Positions 45,052-53,965 of a DNA stretch of 64,000 nt are shown one piece after another (positions within the stretch are counted from its first letter, which is position 1; each line of letters begins with the position of its first letter). The position numbers and the translations under genes were made by a program. The notes beneath the pieces were generated by a model. It saw only the letters and a program-made list of their open reading frames with translations. It did not search any database and was not told the origin of the DNA. The DNA is from Phytophthora sp. 'mugwort' (lineage: Eukaryota; Oomycota; Peronosporomycetes; Peronosporales; Peronosporaceae). The stretch lies in the NCBI GenBank assembly GCA_033558025.1, contig JAUCEF010000004.1, forward strand, positions 3,782,001 to 3,846,000. The letters are read 5' to 3'.

Positions 45052-47448
45052 ATGACGACGCGGCGCAGCTACCCAGCGGCATTCAAGCTGTCGGTGGTGC
45101 GTGAGCTGACGGAGGGTGCGTCGCCGCCTTCAGTGCGCACACTGGCGCAACGCCATGGGGTGACACCGTCCATGGTTCGCAAATGGCTCAGCAACCGGTC
45201 GGAGCTGGAGGCGGCAGTGGCGCTGGACGGCAGCGGCTCGGGACGGCAGCGCAAACTCGGCAGCGGGCGTCGCCCCAACGCGGCGATCGACGCGGCGCTG
45301 CTGCAGTGGGTCAAGATCCAGCGACAAGTCGGCGGTGGCCTCACGGACCGGGAGATGCAGGAGCAGGCGCGAGTTATCGCTGAGGCGCAGGGCGTCCCGA
45401 ACTTCCACGCGTCCAACGGATACATCTACAGCTTCAAGAACAGGAACAAACTGTCGACGACTTCGAGTGCCATGAGCGGCAGTAAGAGGCAGAAGGTGGG
45501 AACGACAGGAGTGACTGTACAGGTGAGTCAGGAGGTGGCAACCCAAACCGTCGAGAGAGACTGTATGTTCGGTATCGACATTGGCCTCAAGAACGTCAAG
45601 TGTGCGCTAGTGTGCGCAACCACCGGAAACATTCTGGCCACGTCCAGCGCATCCATCCAACATGACGCTAATTTGCAGGAGAGCGAACAGGCCGTGGCGA
45701 ATATTCTCGCAACTGTGCTCAGTGCAGTGCAGGCGCTGCCGACGTCGTTGAGACGAAGTATCCGCTCGATTGGCATCTGTGGAGTGGTGAGTTTGTAGCT
45801 GGTAGTTTTGTGGTGGGATACTGGGGGCTTATATCGTGTGTGTCTATGTGTAGATGCACGGGATCGTGTGGTGGCGTTGCGGTGCGATTCGACAGGCGAT
45901 GTGTGAGCTGCTGTCCGGAAGAGGAGAGCCCGGCACGGCCTCGGCCAAGAGCTGGCCGTGGAGCATGTACATCACGTTCTTGGACCAGCGCTGTACGCCA
46001 ACATTGCTGACCGAGTGGAGGGCGAAGATTCAACTGGCTAACACGGCAGCCAGTGTGACCTCGTTTGGCATCGAAGCTGTTGATGTCTGTGCCTCGACGT
46101 CGCCCATTGCGTCCGGATACGGACTCGCTACGTTTGCATATATGATGGAGAGGCAGCCGCACGAGATTGTGAGCTTTGACGCATGTGGAACCATTCAAGA
46201 TTTCATTGCGTTTGCGCTTTGTGGACATTCTACACCGGCTCAGAATTGCATGGACGTCACTGATGCCTTTAGCTGGGGTGGCTTCGATATCAACACAAAG
46301 ACGTGGAATCCACATACGTACGTCTAACGCTTTCAGGTCTCCAGTTTCCTTACCATAGTTAACTTTAACGTGTTTTTTTTATTTAATATGTTTTCAGTGT
46401 GCAGGCACTTGGTCTTCCAGTACAAATGTTGCCCACGGTGAAGGCTCCTGGTGCAATTATTGGCCAGAGTTCGGAGGTGGCAGCAGTTCTAGGCTTGCCT
46501 AACGGGAAACCAGTATACCTTGCGATGGGCGATCACCCGTGTGCAGTCATGACGACGATGGCTCAGACGCACGGACCTGCAGACCTCAACCTCTCGCGCA
46601 CTTCAGGTACGTGAAATTCCAGCAATAGAGTGCGATGACCTTTTCATCTGACGATATTGGATGAACACAGTCTTAAGCATTGGCTCAGCATCACAAATGG
46701 CGATGGTTTTGACCGAGGAAGACGCGACGCAGCTGAAACAATCTCGTGGTAGCTGCTCGCTGAGCTTTGAAGTGAGACCATTTTTGTCGGAGAATTGGTA
46801 TTTAGGTGTCGCTGGGTCATTATCAGGGTACGTTTGATAGGAAAAGTCTACATTCATTTACGACCGATATTCTAACAGAGAGGAGAGTTCTTGAATCCCA
46901 GCGGCAACATCTTTGCGTGGTTCGTGAAACAATGTCAAGCATGGAGCCGACAACTGGCAGTGGACCCAACAGCTGAGCACCTAGCGGATGATGCAACGTA
47001 TGCACGGTTAATTTCTCTCGGAGGCACGAAACTTGACACCGATCTCAAGTTCTCACCGACGTTGTATGGAGAGTGGGCATCTCCTGACGTGAGAGGCAGC
47101 ATTGAGCAACTACGCATAAACAACTGGTCCCTCGGTGATATCAGCGCTGCTATCTGTCGTGGTCTGGTCGACAATATATTTTCTATGGTTCCCGGGGACC
47201 TGCGGACAGATCTGCTTCAGCAACCGTACGTCTTATTCCTTCCTGGAGGTACGATGCCAGCTAATGTAACTTTTTTTTGCACTTGTATGGATGGTAGAAT
47301 GATCGCAACTGGCAATGCATTGGTGCGCAATAATCTTCTACAACATTTTCTTAGACAGAAACTTGCACACCCGTCTCAGCTTTCAATCCAGAGTACGGCA
47401 GATGCAGCAGTAGGTGTGGCCTTCATCCCGTCGCTACTGCAGAAATGA
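45052..47448 (+). CDS. Transposase-type HTH domains fused to a sedoheptulokinase-like kinase, copy B with altered motifs
   Basis: Six exons (45052-45786, 45854-46317, 46398-46606, 46671-46827, 46902-47225, 47298-47448) encode 679 residues. The start MTTRRSYPAAFKLSVVRELTEG with VTPSMVRKWLSNR is a psq-type helix-turn-helix. Residues 70-135 (DAALLQWVKIQRQ.. TDREMQEQARVIAEAQ.. NFHASNGYIYSFKNR) are a clear Tc5/CENP-B HTH, so the bipartite pogo DNA-binding unit is complete. The kinase begins near 172, but GT in the phosphate loop is replaced (FGIDIGLKNVKC), QMHG is VMHG at a splice junction, and the WQDQR position reads FLDQR. The catalytic-type Asp, DAFSWGG, MGDHPCAV, SGGNIF and TGNALVRN remain. 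It may be a weakened kinase or a sugar sensor. The last acceptors were placed by matching copy A. Confidence 0.87.
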
Positions 47449-47502
47449 ATACTTAAGTATCAGTGTTCAAATTAAATTGTCAGCTAACAGCAGTCAAGCG
47501 AC

Positions 47503-49014
47503 TCACGAAGCCAGCGCATTTCTGGGCAAAACGTTGCGTCTCTGGAGGTCGCGTGCAATCAGATCAATACGCACACCCATATTGTAAAGCTCCGTGGACG
47601 CCGACTGCGTAGACTCGGAAGTTCCTGCGCGATGTAGCGCTACGACGGTGTTGTCTTTACGACTTAGCACGGGCGAACCGGAGGAGCCAGGCTCTGTGTC
47701 GGCATTGTACCAAACTGTTGGCTGGAGGTCGCTTGGTTCGCTGTGGCGACGAAGAAACTCCAAGGAATCGAGCGAGTTTGACGTAAACACCTCAATTACC
47801 GCGGGTTTTCCATCTTTCATTGCAGCAATCTCTTTAGGCTCACCACGTGGATGTTGTGGGATGTAGATGGCTTCACCGTCCACAGGACCGGCAGCTCGAA
47901 GGCGCAAAGAGCCATAACGCTTCGTCAAATTCGTCGCTGAATTGTTCGGGAGCACTTGCAACAGGGCGTAGTCCAGCTCTGGGTTTTCCGCGATCACTGC
48001 GACTCGTGTGGCTTCTACCATGCCAACGTTTTGTCTTATGAATCCAGTCTCTCGACACGATTTGGCCTCGGCCATGAAACCTACTACAGCCTCCACGATT
48101 CGTCCAGTCTTGTCTAGTGGGGAAGTATACGGCCAATAATGGCTCATAGTGTTCGACTGGAGCTCAGTGCTGGCTGCCTCTTCTTCAGTCGAATCTTGGA
48201 CAGTGCACTCGACTACAGCAGCATCTTTCATGCAGTGGTGATTGGTGATCAAGTGGTTACTTCGTCCTATAAGCCAACCCGTGCAGAACGTCCAGCTTGT
48301 TGCTTGTTCTGATCCACGTAAAACTTGCTCCTGAGTGGTACGGATCATCAGCCTTGCTACAGCTCGAGCTTTGCCATACATTTTGGGTTGGGTTTTCCGA
48401 TAGCAGACGGCTTCTTTGGCTTCATCCTTAGCTCCCACAGTGCTTTCCGTATCGATTCCAACAAGTGAAGTACCAGACACGGTTGTGACGTAGGCATACG
48501 AGTCCAGGATCACTGCGGGATTCTCGTGCTGATTGGAAACGTTTGGGAGCATAAGCGTCGGAATACTCGGGAAATATTCCACTACGATCGTGTCCCCTTG
48601 CACCAAGAACGGGTGTGTCCGCAGCAGCAGCGAATGTGGTGACTTAGTGCTGCTCGCGAGCTCCTGAACGAGTGAAGTAGCGTTCGCTGAAGTGACAGTG
48701 ACAGACATTGAACTGTTAGGATCATGCACAAGCACTTTGTCTCCTGGTAACAACTTGAGTTGCTGGAAGTTTACAGCGACAAAAGCTGCACGAGGCTGGA
48801 CGAGCTGAAGCACTTGTGGGAGTTTTCTGCCGTTCGGTGAGAGGCTCCATTCGTCTTTAACAAGAGGGTGAAGCACGACGATGGCGTCGATAGTCTGCAA
48901 AGGTCCGCGGAATCTAGTCACTCGGTGTCTCGACGAGCTCAAATTCACGTAAACTCGCACAGGAAGGAGGGACAAGAGCGACAGCAGCAGCAGTGCACAC
49001 ACCGACACGTGCAT
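47503..49014 (-). CDS. Secreted trypsin-like serine protease
   Basis: This single-exon gene encodes 503 residues. A signal peptide is visible at 1-22 (CALLLLSLLSLLPVRVYV). The N-terminal third is a beta-rich region of unknown kind. The C-terminal half is a trypsin-fold domain with the catalytic triad His about 259 (LITNHHC), Asp about 347 (ENPELDYALLQV) and Ser about 443 (TEPGSSGSPV). The GTSLVG and GKPAVIEVF contexts resemble the bacterial-like Trypsin_2/V8 group more than animal trypsins. It would act outside the cell or in the secretory pathway. It converges on the HTH-kinase copy B gene with only 54 bp between stop codons. Confidence 0.85.
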   Translation of the reverse strand: MHVSVCALLLLSLLSLLPVRVYVNLSSSRHRVTRFRGPLQTIDAIVVLHPLVKDEWSLSPNGRKLPQVLQLVQPRAAFVAVNFQQLKLLPGDKVLVHDPNSSMSVTVTSANATSLVQELASSTKSPHSLLLRTHPFLVQGDTIVVEYFPSIPTLMLPNVSNQHENPAVILDSYAYVTTVSGTSLVGIDTESTVGAKDEAKEAVCYRKTQPKMYGKARAVARLMIRTTQEQVLRGSEQATSWTFCTGWLIGRSNHLITNHHCMKDAAVVECTVQDSTEEEAASTELQSNTMSHYWPYTSPLDKTGRIVEAVVGFMAEAKSCRETGFIRQNVGMVEATRVAVIAENPELDYALLQVLPNNSATNLTKRYGSLRLRAAGPVDGEAIYIPQHPRGEPKEIAAMKDGKPAVIEVFTSNSLDSLEFLRRHSEPSDLQPTVWYNADTEPGSSGSPVLSRKDNTVVALHRAGTSESTQSASTELYNMGVRIDLIARDLQRRNVLPRNALAS

Positions 49015-49902
49015 TCTTCACAGACCCAAGGCTTTTTTCAGACTGCTTGAGGCAGTTGGGGGTCTTGTTGTCTTTTGTGGGACAGGTACGTGGACATACC
49101 GTTATTGTCGAGTACTTGTCAACTTACGAGTTAAGGAGTTAACGGTGATGTTGGGAGCGACATGCAGGCTGTCGCTGAGACTAGGAAGATTTCGCCGCGA
49201 TTTCTACTGTTTTAAATGTCGACAGACATGTAGTCGATAGTTGTTGAAGCCGGCAGGGCGCCAGAAAAGAGTAACAACTCGACAGGGTCGAGATGTTGCC
49301 AGCACAGGCCAATTGGTGATGCCAAGGTCCAATTATTCATATCTGGGCAGTTTAGGAGGCTGCAATACCACGCGGATTTCTCTAGCAGCATCAGGGTGTG
49401 ACACGAGTTTGCAACCTATTGTCAATTCATGTTTGATAAAAGTATGCCAAGTTTGCCAAAAATTGTTCCAAAATGCTCGGTGACTAGGAAACCTTGTGGA
49501 TATACTTCTCGTCTCCCACTCTCCGCTAACCGATTGACGGAATCCTGCCGTTTTGTAATGCTTTATAGCTGAACGTGTTGTACAGTTCAAACTGAAAGCT
49601 ACATCGTTGCAGGTATCTAGTTTAATAAAAAATAAGAGCAAAGCGTGAAACACAGGAGCACCACGAGCTCGAGCTGCTGCAAAATCTGCCGAGGTCGTGC
49701 AGTGATTTCTCACAACCCAATATATTATCTTTAGCATCGAGTGATACATTTTTTTTTTACTTTGTCTAGTCGACAAAACAGCCATTCTATTCCCATATTT
49801 CGTCGTGCGGCAAAAAAAAGCACGTTCAGTTTTGCTGCGCATTCGATAGATCGTCCAATTCTTCAGCGGTTCATCAACATCCTACAGCTACTTGCTCCAT
49901 CT
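49015..49902. other. Intergenic stretch
   Basis: A frame of 169 codons on the minus strand at 49333-49842 has no recognisable motif and an unconvincing composition. I see no supported gene. Confidence 0.4.
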
Positions 49903-50253
49903 TCAGCTGCTCATACGATATCTCGAACGCATCATTGCGGTCCACTTCGTCCCGCACTTTGTCACTGTAAATGCGACTACGCACCCAGCGACCATCTCAA
50001 CTGCGAATGCCAGTTCCAGCACACCCAACGCCCGATGTCCTTTGACCAGGACGAGAGCGCCGAGTGGCAGAAACGCCAACGCGTGCAGCAGGAAGACCAG
50101 CGCATTCATGACCATCGAGCAGCCCACACGGCGGATTGGGACCAGCCAAACGGCCAACGCACACGAGAACGAGAGGAACATCGAAATACCTAGCGCCACC
50201 AGGCCGATCTGGCGCTGCGTGGTCTGCGTCGTCGGCGCTTGGGTCATGTCCAC
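49903..50253 (-). CDS. Small multi-pass membrane protein, possibly frameshifted at its start
   Basis: The 116-residue product has three hydrophobic helices: about 16-37 (IGLVALGISMFLSFSCALAVWL), 48-70 (MNALVFLLHALAFLPLGALVLV) and 75-97. It ends in a short basic tail. Just upstream, in another frame (50352-50244), lies MPSKGQWRVVLSLLSVTVAGADAL, which would supply a fourth helix. One base separates the frames, so either the real start is at 50253 or a frameshift (true or sequencing) splits a four-helix protein. No family was recognised. Confidence 0.45.
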   Translation of the reverse strand: MDMTQAPTTQTTQRQIGLVALGISMFLSFSCALAVWLVPIRRVGCSMVMNALVFLLHALAFLPLGALVLVKGHRALGVLELAFAVEMVAGCVVAFTVTKCGTKWTAMMRSRYRMSS

Positions 50254-50859
50254 CGTCGCCAGTGGTGCGCGACGTGCAACGCGTCAGCGCCCGCGACCGT
50301 CACGCTCAGTAGGCTGAGCACCACGCGCCACTGGCCTTTGCTCGGCATGGCCGATGCTGACCGACTATCCGGCGATAGTCGAGCGAGTCTCAGGATATCA
50401 GATTTGCGGAAATGGTATAAAAACCAGTAGATTAGGCGCAATGCGGTTCGCAAAATTCGTTCGTTTACATACAGGGAGGATTGATCACTAACTTGGAGCT
50501 ATCGCGCTAATAGATATGGTCATCAGTTTTCATGTGTAGGATTTTCCTTTGAACGCTGCAATTTTTCGAATGGCAGCATTAAACTCTAACTGAGAAGATA
50601 TTTAATAATACCAGCGTTAGTGGGCAAACAAGTTGCTGCCAATGGCGATCGTCCAGCGACCCGCTTCAACTTACCGGTCTGATACCGGTCGAATCAGGAA
50701 AGATCGCAAGAAAAGGAATCCTGGACGGCCGCCAGGGCAGCAGAGCGAATCCTTTGCCCAAGCCACAAAAGCGGAAAGGACGCGTGAGACTCAGGACGGA
50801 CGTCGACGACTGAAACTCCGCCCCCCCCAGTTAGCCGATAAGAGACTACCGCTATCGTC
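50254..50859. other. Intergenic stretch before the MGCC protein gene
   Basis: Apart from the possible upstream part of the small membrane protein (to 50352), no gene was recognised. A C-run of eight is at 50821-50828, just before the next start. Confidence 0.45.
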
Positions 50860-52291
50860 ATGGGCTGCTGCTTGTCCAAAGAGGACGATCGCTTCGATAG
50901 CGGCAACGAGGCGCTGCTGCCCAAGGGCAGGAACGGCAACAAGCGAGTGTGCGTGCCATGAGATATCATTGTATACCGCCGTTTTAGTCTGCTTGGCGTT
51001 GACTGACTCGTCCATGTTGCTCCCTGCTACAGAGAAAAGTCCATTGAGGCCACGAAAGACGGAGCTAATGGCAGCTACAAGTCGCCATCGGCCGTCGTTG
51101 CCGCCGGAGACGCCAGCTCCAAGGTGCCGGCCAAGCCGCAGCCGACTAAGAAACCCGTGGAGAGCGTCGACTTATTGGGACTCAACGATAAACCGCCGAC
51201 GCCGCTGGCTGCACCAATCATCAAGGCTCCCTCGCCACCTAAACCGGAACCTGCCGTACAAGCATCAACTCCGGTAGAAACTCCGGTCGCAAAGGCAGAG
51301 TCACCTCCCGAACCAGCGCCAAAGGAACCGTCGCCACCGATACCGGAACAGACTTCGCCACCCAAACCGGAAGAAACAGCGGCACTCAAACCGGAGGAAA
51401 AAGATCCGTCCTCGCCCCAACCAGCAGAACCGTCATTGCTCAACCCGGAAGAAACAGAGACACCCAAACCAGAAGAAATAGTAGCGGAAGAACCGTCAAC
51501 GCCCAAACCGGAAGAAACAGTGGCGGAAGAATCGTCCCCACCCAAACCAGAAGAACCGTCACTGCTGAAGCCGGAAGAAACCGTGGAACCCAAAGTGGAA
51601 GAAGTTCTTCAAGAACCGTCCCCGCCCACACCGGCAGAACCATCATCGCCCAAACAGGAAGAAACAGTGGCACCCAAACCAGAAGAACCGTCACTGCTGA
51701 AGCCGGAAGAAACCGTGGAACCCAAAGTGGAAGAAGTTCTTCAAGAACCGTCCCCGCCCACATCGGCAGAACCATCATCGCCCAAACAGGAAGAAACAGT
51801 GGCACCCAAACCGGAAGAAATGCTACCGCCCCAACCGGAAGAAACACCGGCATCCGAACCGGCAGAAACTCCACCGGAGCCGACACAGCCTTCGCCACCC
51901 AAGGAGTCAGAAAAGTCTCCGAAGACGTCGCCCAAGAAGCCGTCGGACGCAGAAGAGGACAATATGATGGCGTCGGCGTTCACATCCGTGTCCGTCAAGG
52001 CAGAAGATGTCGACAACGATGACGACAACGACAATGACGACGATAATGACAATGATGGGGACGACAACGATAATGGTGACAACGATAATGGTGACAATGA
52101 AGGCGATAATGACGATGCCAAGGACCAGCCTAAGGAACCCAAGCCCAAGAAGATCACCCCCACGAAGAAGTCCAAGAAGAAACGAAAGGTACGTTGCCAC
52201 CGCGTCAATTACTCTGAGCTTGTTGCTTGTGAAGCATGATCCTCGTCTCACGCCGCAATCACGTTTGATCTCCCAGAAAGGAAAGAAGTAG
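50860..52291 (+). CDS. MGCC-anchored Pro/Glu-rich repeat protein with acidic and basic C-terminus
   Basis: Exons 50860-50948, 51033-52188 and 52277-52291 (introns 84 and 88 bp) encode 419 residues. The start MGCCLSKEDDRFDSGNEALL fits N-myristoylation of Gly2 with palmitoylation of Cys3 and Cys4, so membrane attachment is likely. The body from about 80 to 300 is built of degenerate PKPEE(T/P) units. A 132 bp (44-residue) direct duplication lies at 51541-51672 and 51673-51804. After VSVKAED comes an Asp/Asn run of about 40 residues, then a Lys-rich end (KSKKKRKKGKK). The final exon supplies only four codons plus stop, completing the basic tail. No enzyme domain is present; a scaffold or cell-surface linker is possible. 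Confidence 0.75.
51541..51804 (+). repeat. Tandem 132 bp in-frame duplication within the MGCC gene
   Basis: Bases 51541-51672 and 51673-51804 are near identical and encode 44 residues each (PKPEEPSLLKPEETVEPKVE and so on). A further partial unit follows. High DNA identity indicates a recent duplication. Confidence 0.85.
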
Positions 52292-52464
52292 ACGACACCT
52301 CTACTTCACTTATCACGAGTTCAGCTTTGCGCCGCTCTTTATTCGCGCCGCAGATGCCTACAGACAGTAGTTTGGTTGTCCAAAGGGTGCGGGTCGGGTG
52401 GGACGAAAGCTGAAAGTCTCGCTCCTCTGTCTAGGTGCTCTTGTTAACGAAACAAAGAGCGAAT

Positions 52465-53763
52465 TTAGCCGAGAGACAAACGTAAACGCTTTTTGCGCTT
52501 TTGCAGGAAGATTCCGTCCTCTTCATGAGTGCTGCCGGGTGTAGCAACGGAGACGTCTCCAGTCGACTTTGCCGGACTGATACAACGTTTCACGGTCTCT
52601 GCGTGCTGCCTCTCAGCCATCTGCATCAGGTCGCTGGCAATCTCGCCCAGCTCTTTGTTGTCACGCTGCAACTTTTCCTTCTCTTGCCGCAGCGTTGCGA
52701 TTTCTTCGCTCTGAGCGTGGATTTGATTACGAAGCTGGGCTTCTGCCCTTTTCACTTGCTCTGCCTTGCTCTGAAAAAAATCCGTCTCGGTCTCAAGCTG
52801 TGCAACCTTTGCCTGCAACTCATGCTCATGTGTCAGTACATTTTCTCGGCTATCACGCAGCGCTTTGAGCTCCTTCTGCAGCTCCTGTAGTTGCTCCTGC
52901 GCCAATTTCTCTGTGCTTCGTGCAACCGCCAGATCCTCGCGAAGCGCTGCCACCTTCTGCTCATGTTGCTCAACCAGTTCGCGCTGGACGTACTCCACTG
53001 ACGCCGCACGCTGTTGATCTTTGCTGGCGAAGCGATGCTGCAAATGCGCGACAGACTGAGCCAGCACCGTCTCCGTCTTTTGGTAGTTGGCAACCTGCAC
53101 GTCCAGCTTCTCCACTCGTTCCTGCGCCAAAGACAGCGCCTGCTGCTGTTTCTCGAAAGCTTCTTGCAACTTTTGCCGCGTCGCCTTCTCCATGTCCAGC
53201 GTCGCCAGCAGCTTCTCCAGTTGCAGGTCCTCGCGCATGCCCAGCAACGTCTGCTTGTGCTCCTGCAGCACAGCGTCCAGTCGCTTTTGCAGCGCGTCAC
53301 ATTGGACCGTTGCCTTGTGCCAGTCGCGCTCGCGTTCTGCCACCTCATAGCGTCGATCTACCAGCTCTTTCTTGGCCGCCAGCAGCTCCGCGTCCGCTGC
53401 CAGCTTGACCTCATGTTTTGCCTGCGCGATCCTCGCGTTCAGCTGCGCCGCTGACATCTGTACGGCAAACTCGTCATCATCGTCACACGTAGCTGCTTCG
53501 GGACCGCTTGCACTCTTATTGGAAGCCACGAGATCGACAGACGCCTGGGCGACGTCCCCCTCGGCGTGTTGCAGTGATTGCTTAGCGGATTCCGCCGCTT
53601 CCACTGGCCCCACAGCGTCCATGCACACATCAGCAGAAAGCGGACACTCTGCTGCTCCTCCTTTTGAAACTTCCTTCTCCATTCGGGCCTTTTGTCCAAA
53701 GTTATCGTCCGCGGCAAGACAAGTCTTGCTGTTTTGCCGTCGAATTTGAAATGGGACCATCAC
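52465..53763 (-). CDS. Coiled-coil protein of unknown function
   Basis: This single exon encodes 432 residues. After a variable N-terminus of about 95 residues, an almost continuous coiled coil covers roughly 105-385 (for example QKLQEAFEKQQQALSLAQERVEKLDVQ and LQELQKELKALRD). The C-terminus has an SP site (CISPAKSTGD) and a basic end (FLQKRKKRLRLSLG) that could be a nuclear signal. The segment LQRDNKELGEIASDLMQM faintly recalls the end of TACC-type coiled coils, too weak to assign. Two Met codons open the frame; either could start it. It converges with the MGCC gene, 173 bp between stops. Confidence 0.75.
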   Translation of the reverse strand: MMVPFQIRRQNSKTCLAADDNFGQKARMEKEVSKGGAAECPLSADVCMDAVGPVEAAESAKQSLQHAEGDVAQASVDLVASNKSASGPEAATCDDDDEFAVQMSAAQLNARIAQAKHEVKLAADAELLAAKKELVDRRYEVAERERDWHKATVQCDALQKRLDAVLQEHKQTLLGMREDLQLEKLLATLDMEKATRQKLQEAFEKQQQALSLAQERVEKLDVQVANYQKTETVLAQSVAHLQHRFASKDQQRAASVEYVQRELVEQHEQKVAALREDLAVARSTEKLAQEQLQELQKELKALRDSRENVLTHEHELQAKVAQLETETDFFQSKAEQVKRAEAQLRNQIHAQSEEIATLRQEKEKLQRDNKELGEIASDLMQMAERQHAETVKRCISPAKSTGDVSVATPGSTHEEDGIFLQKRKKRLRLSLG

Positions 53764-53965
53764 TCTTGTGTCAATGCTTTGGCCAATGGAATTGCAGAAT
53801 TATGCCTAGGCGTCAAAGTGCCGCTAATAATCCATTACAGCGTCAGTGGATGTAACTCAGTCAATTTATACATATGTATAGCTAGAATCTGCTGTTAAAA
53901 TATAAAATAACATATTATTCGTGCTATATGTATTGTCCAGAGCCGGATATACATTCTAACAGTAA

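Noticed and set aside
46861..46901. Alternative acceptor at 46877-46884 for exon 5 of the HTH-kinase B gene
   Set aside because: Using the AG just before 46902 restores the SGGN motif exactly as in copy A, so the later acceptor was preferred.
51075..52251. Long Gly/Ser- and Val/Leu-rich frames opposite the MGCC repeat gene
   Set aside because: They are reverse translations of the Pro/Glu and Asp/Asn repeats, and the plus-strand model has a lipidation start, splice sites and a sensible tail.
52833..53454. Arg/Cys-rich and Leu/Gln-rich frames overlapping the coiled-coil gene
   Set aside because: They are other-frame shadows of a heptad-rich coding sequence.
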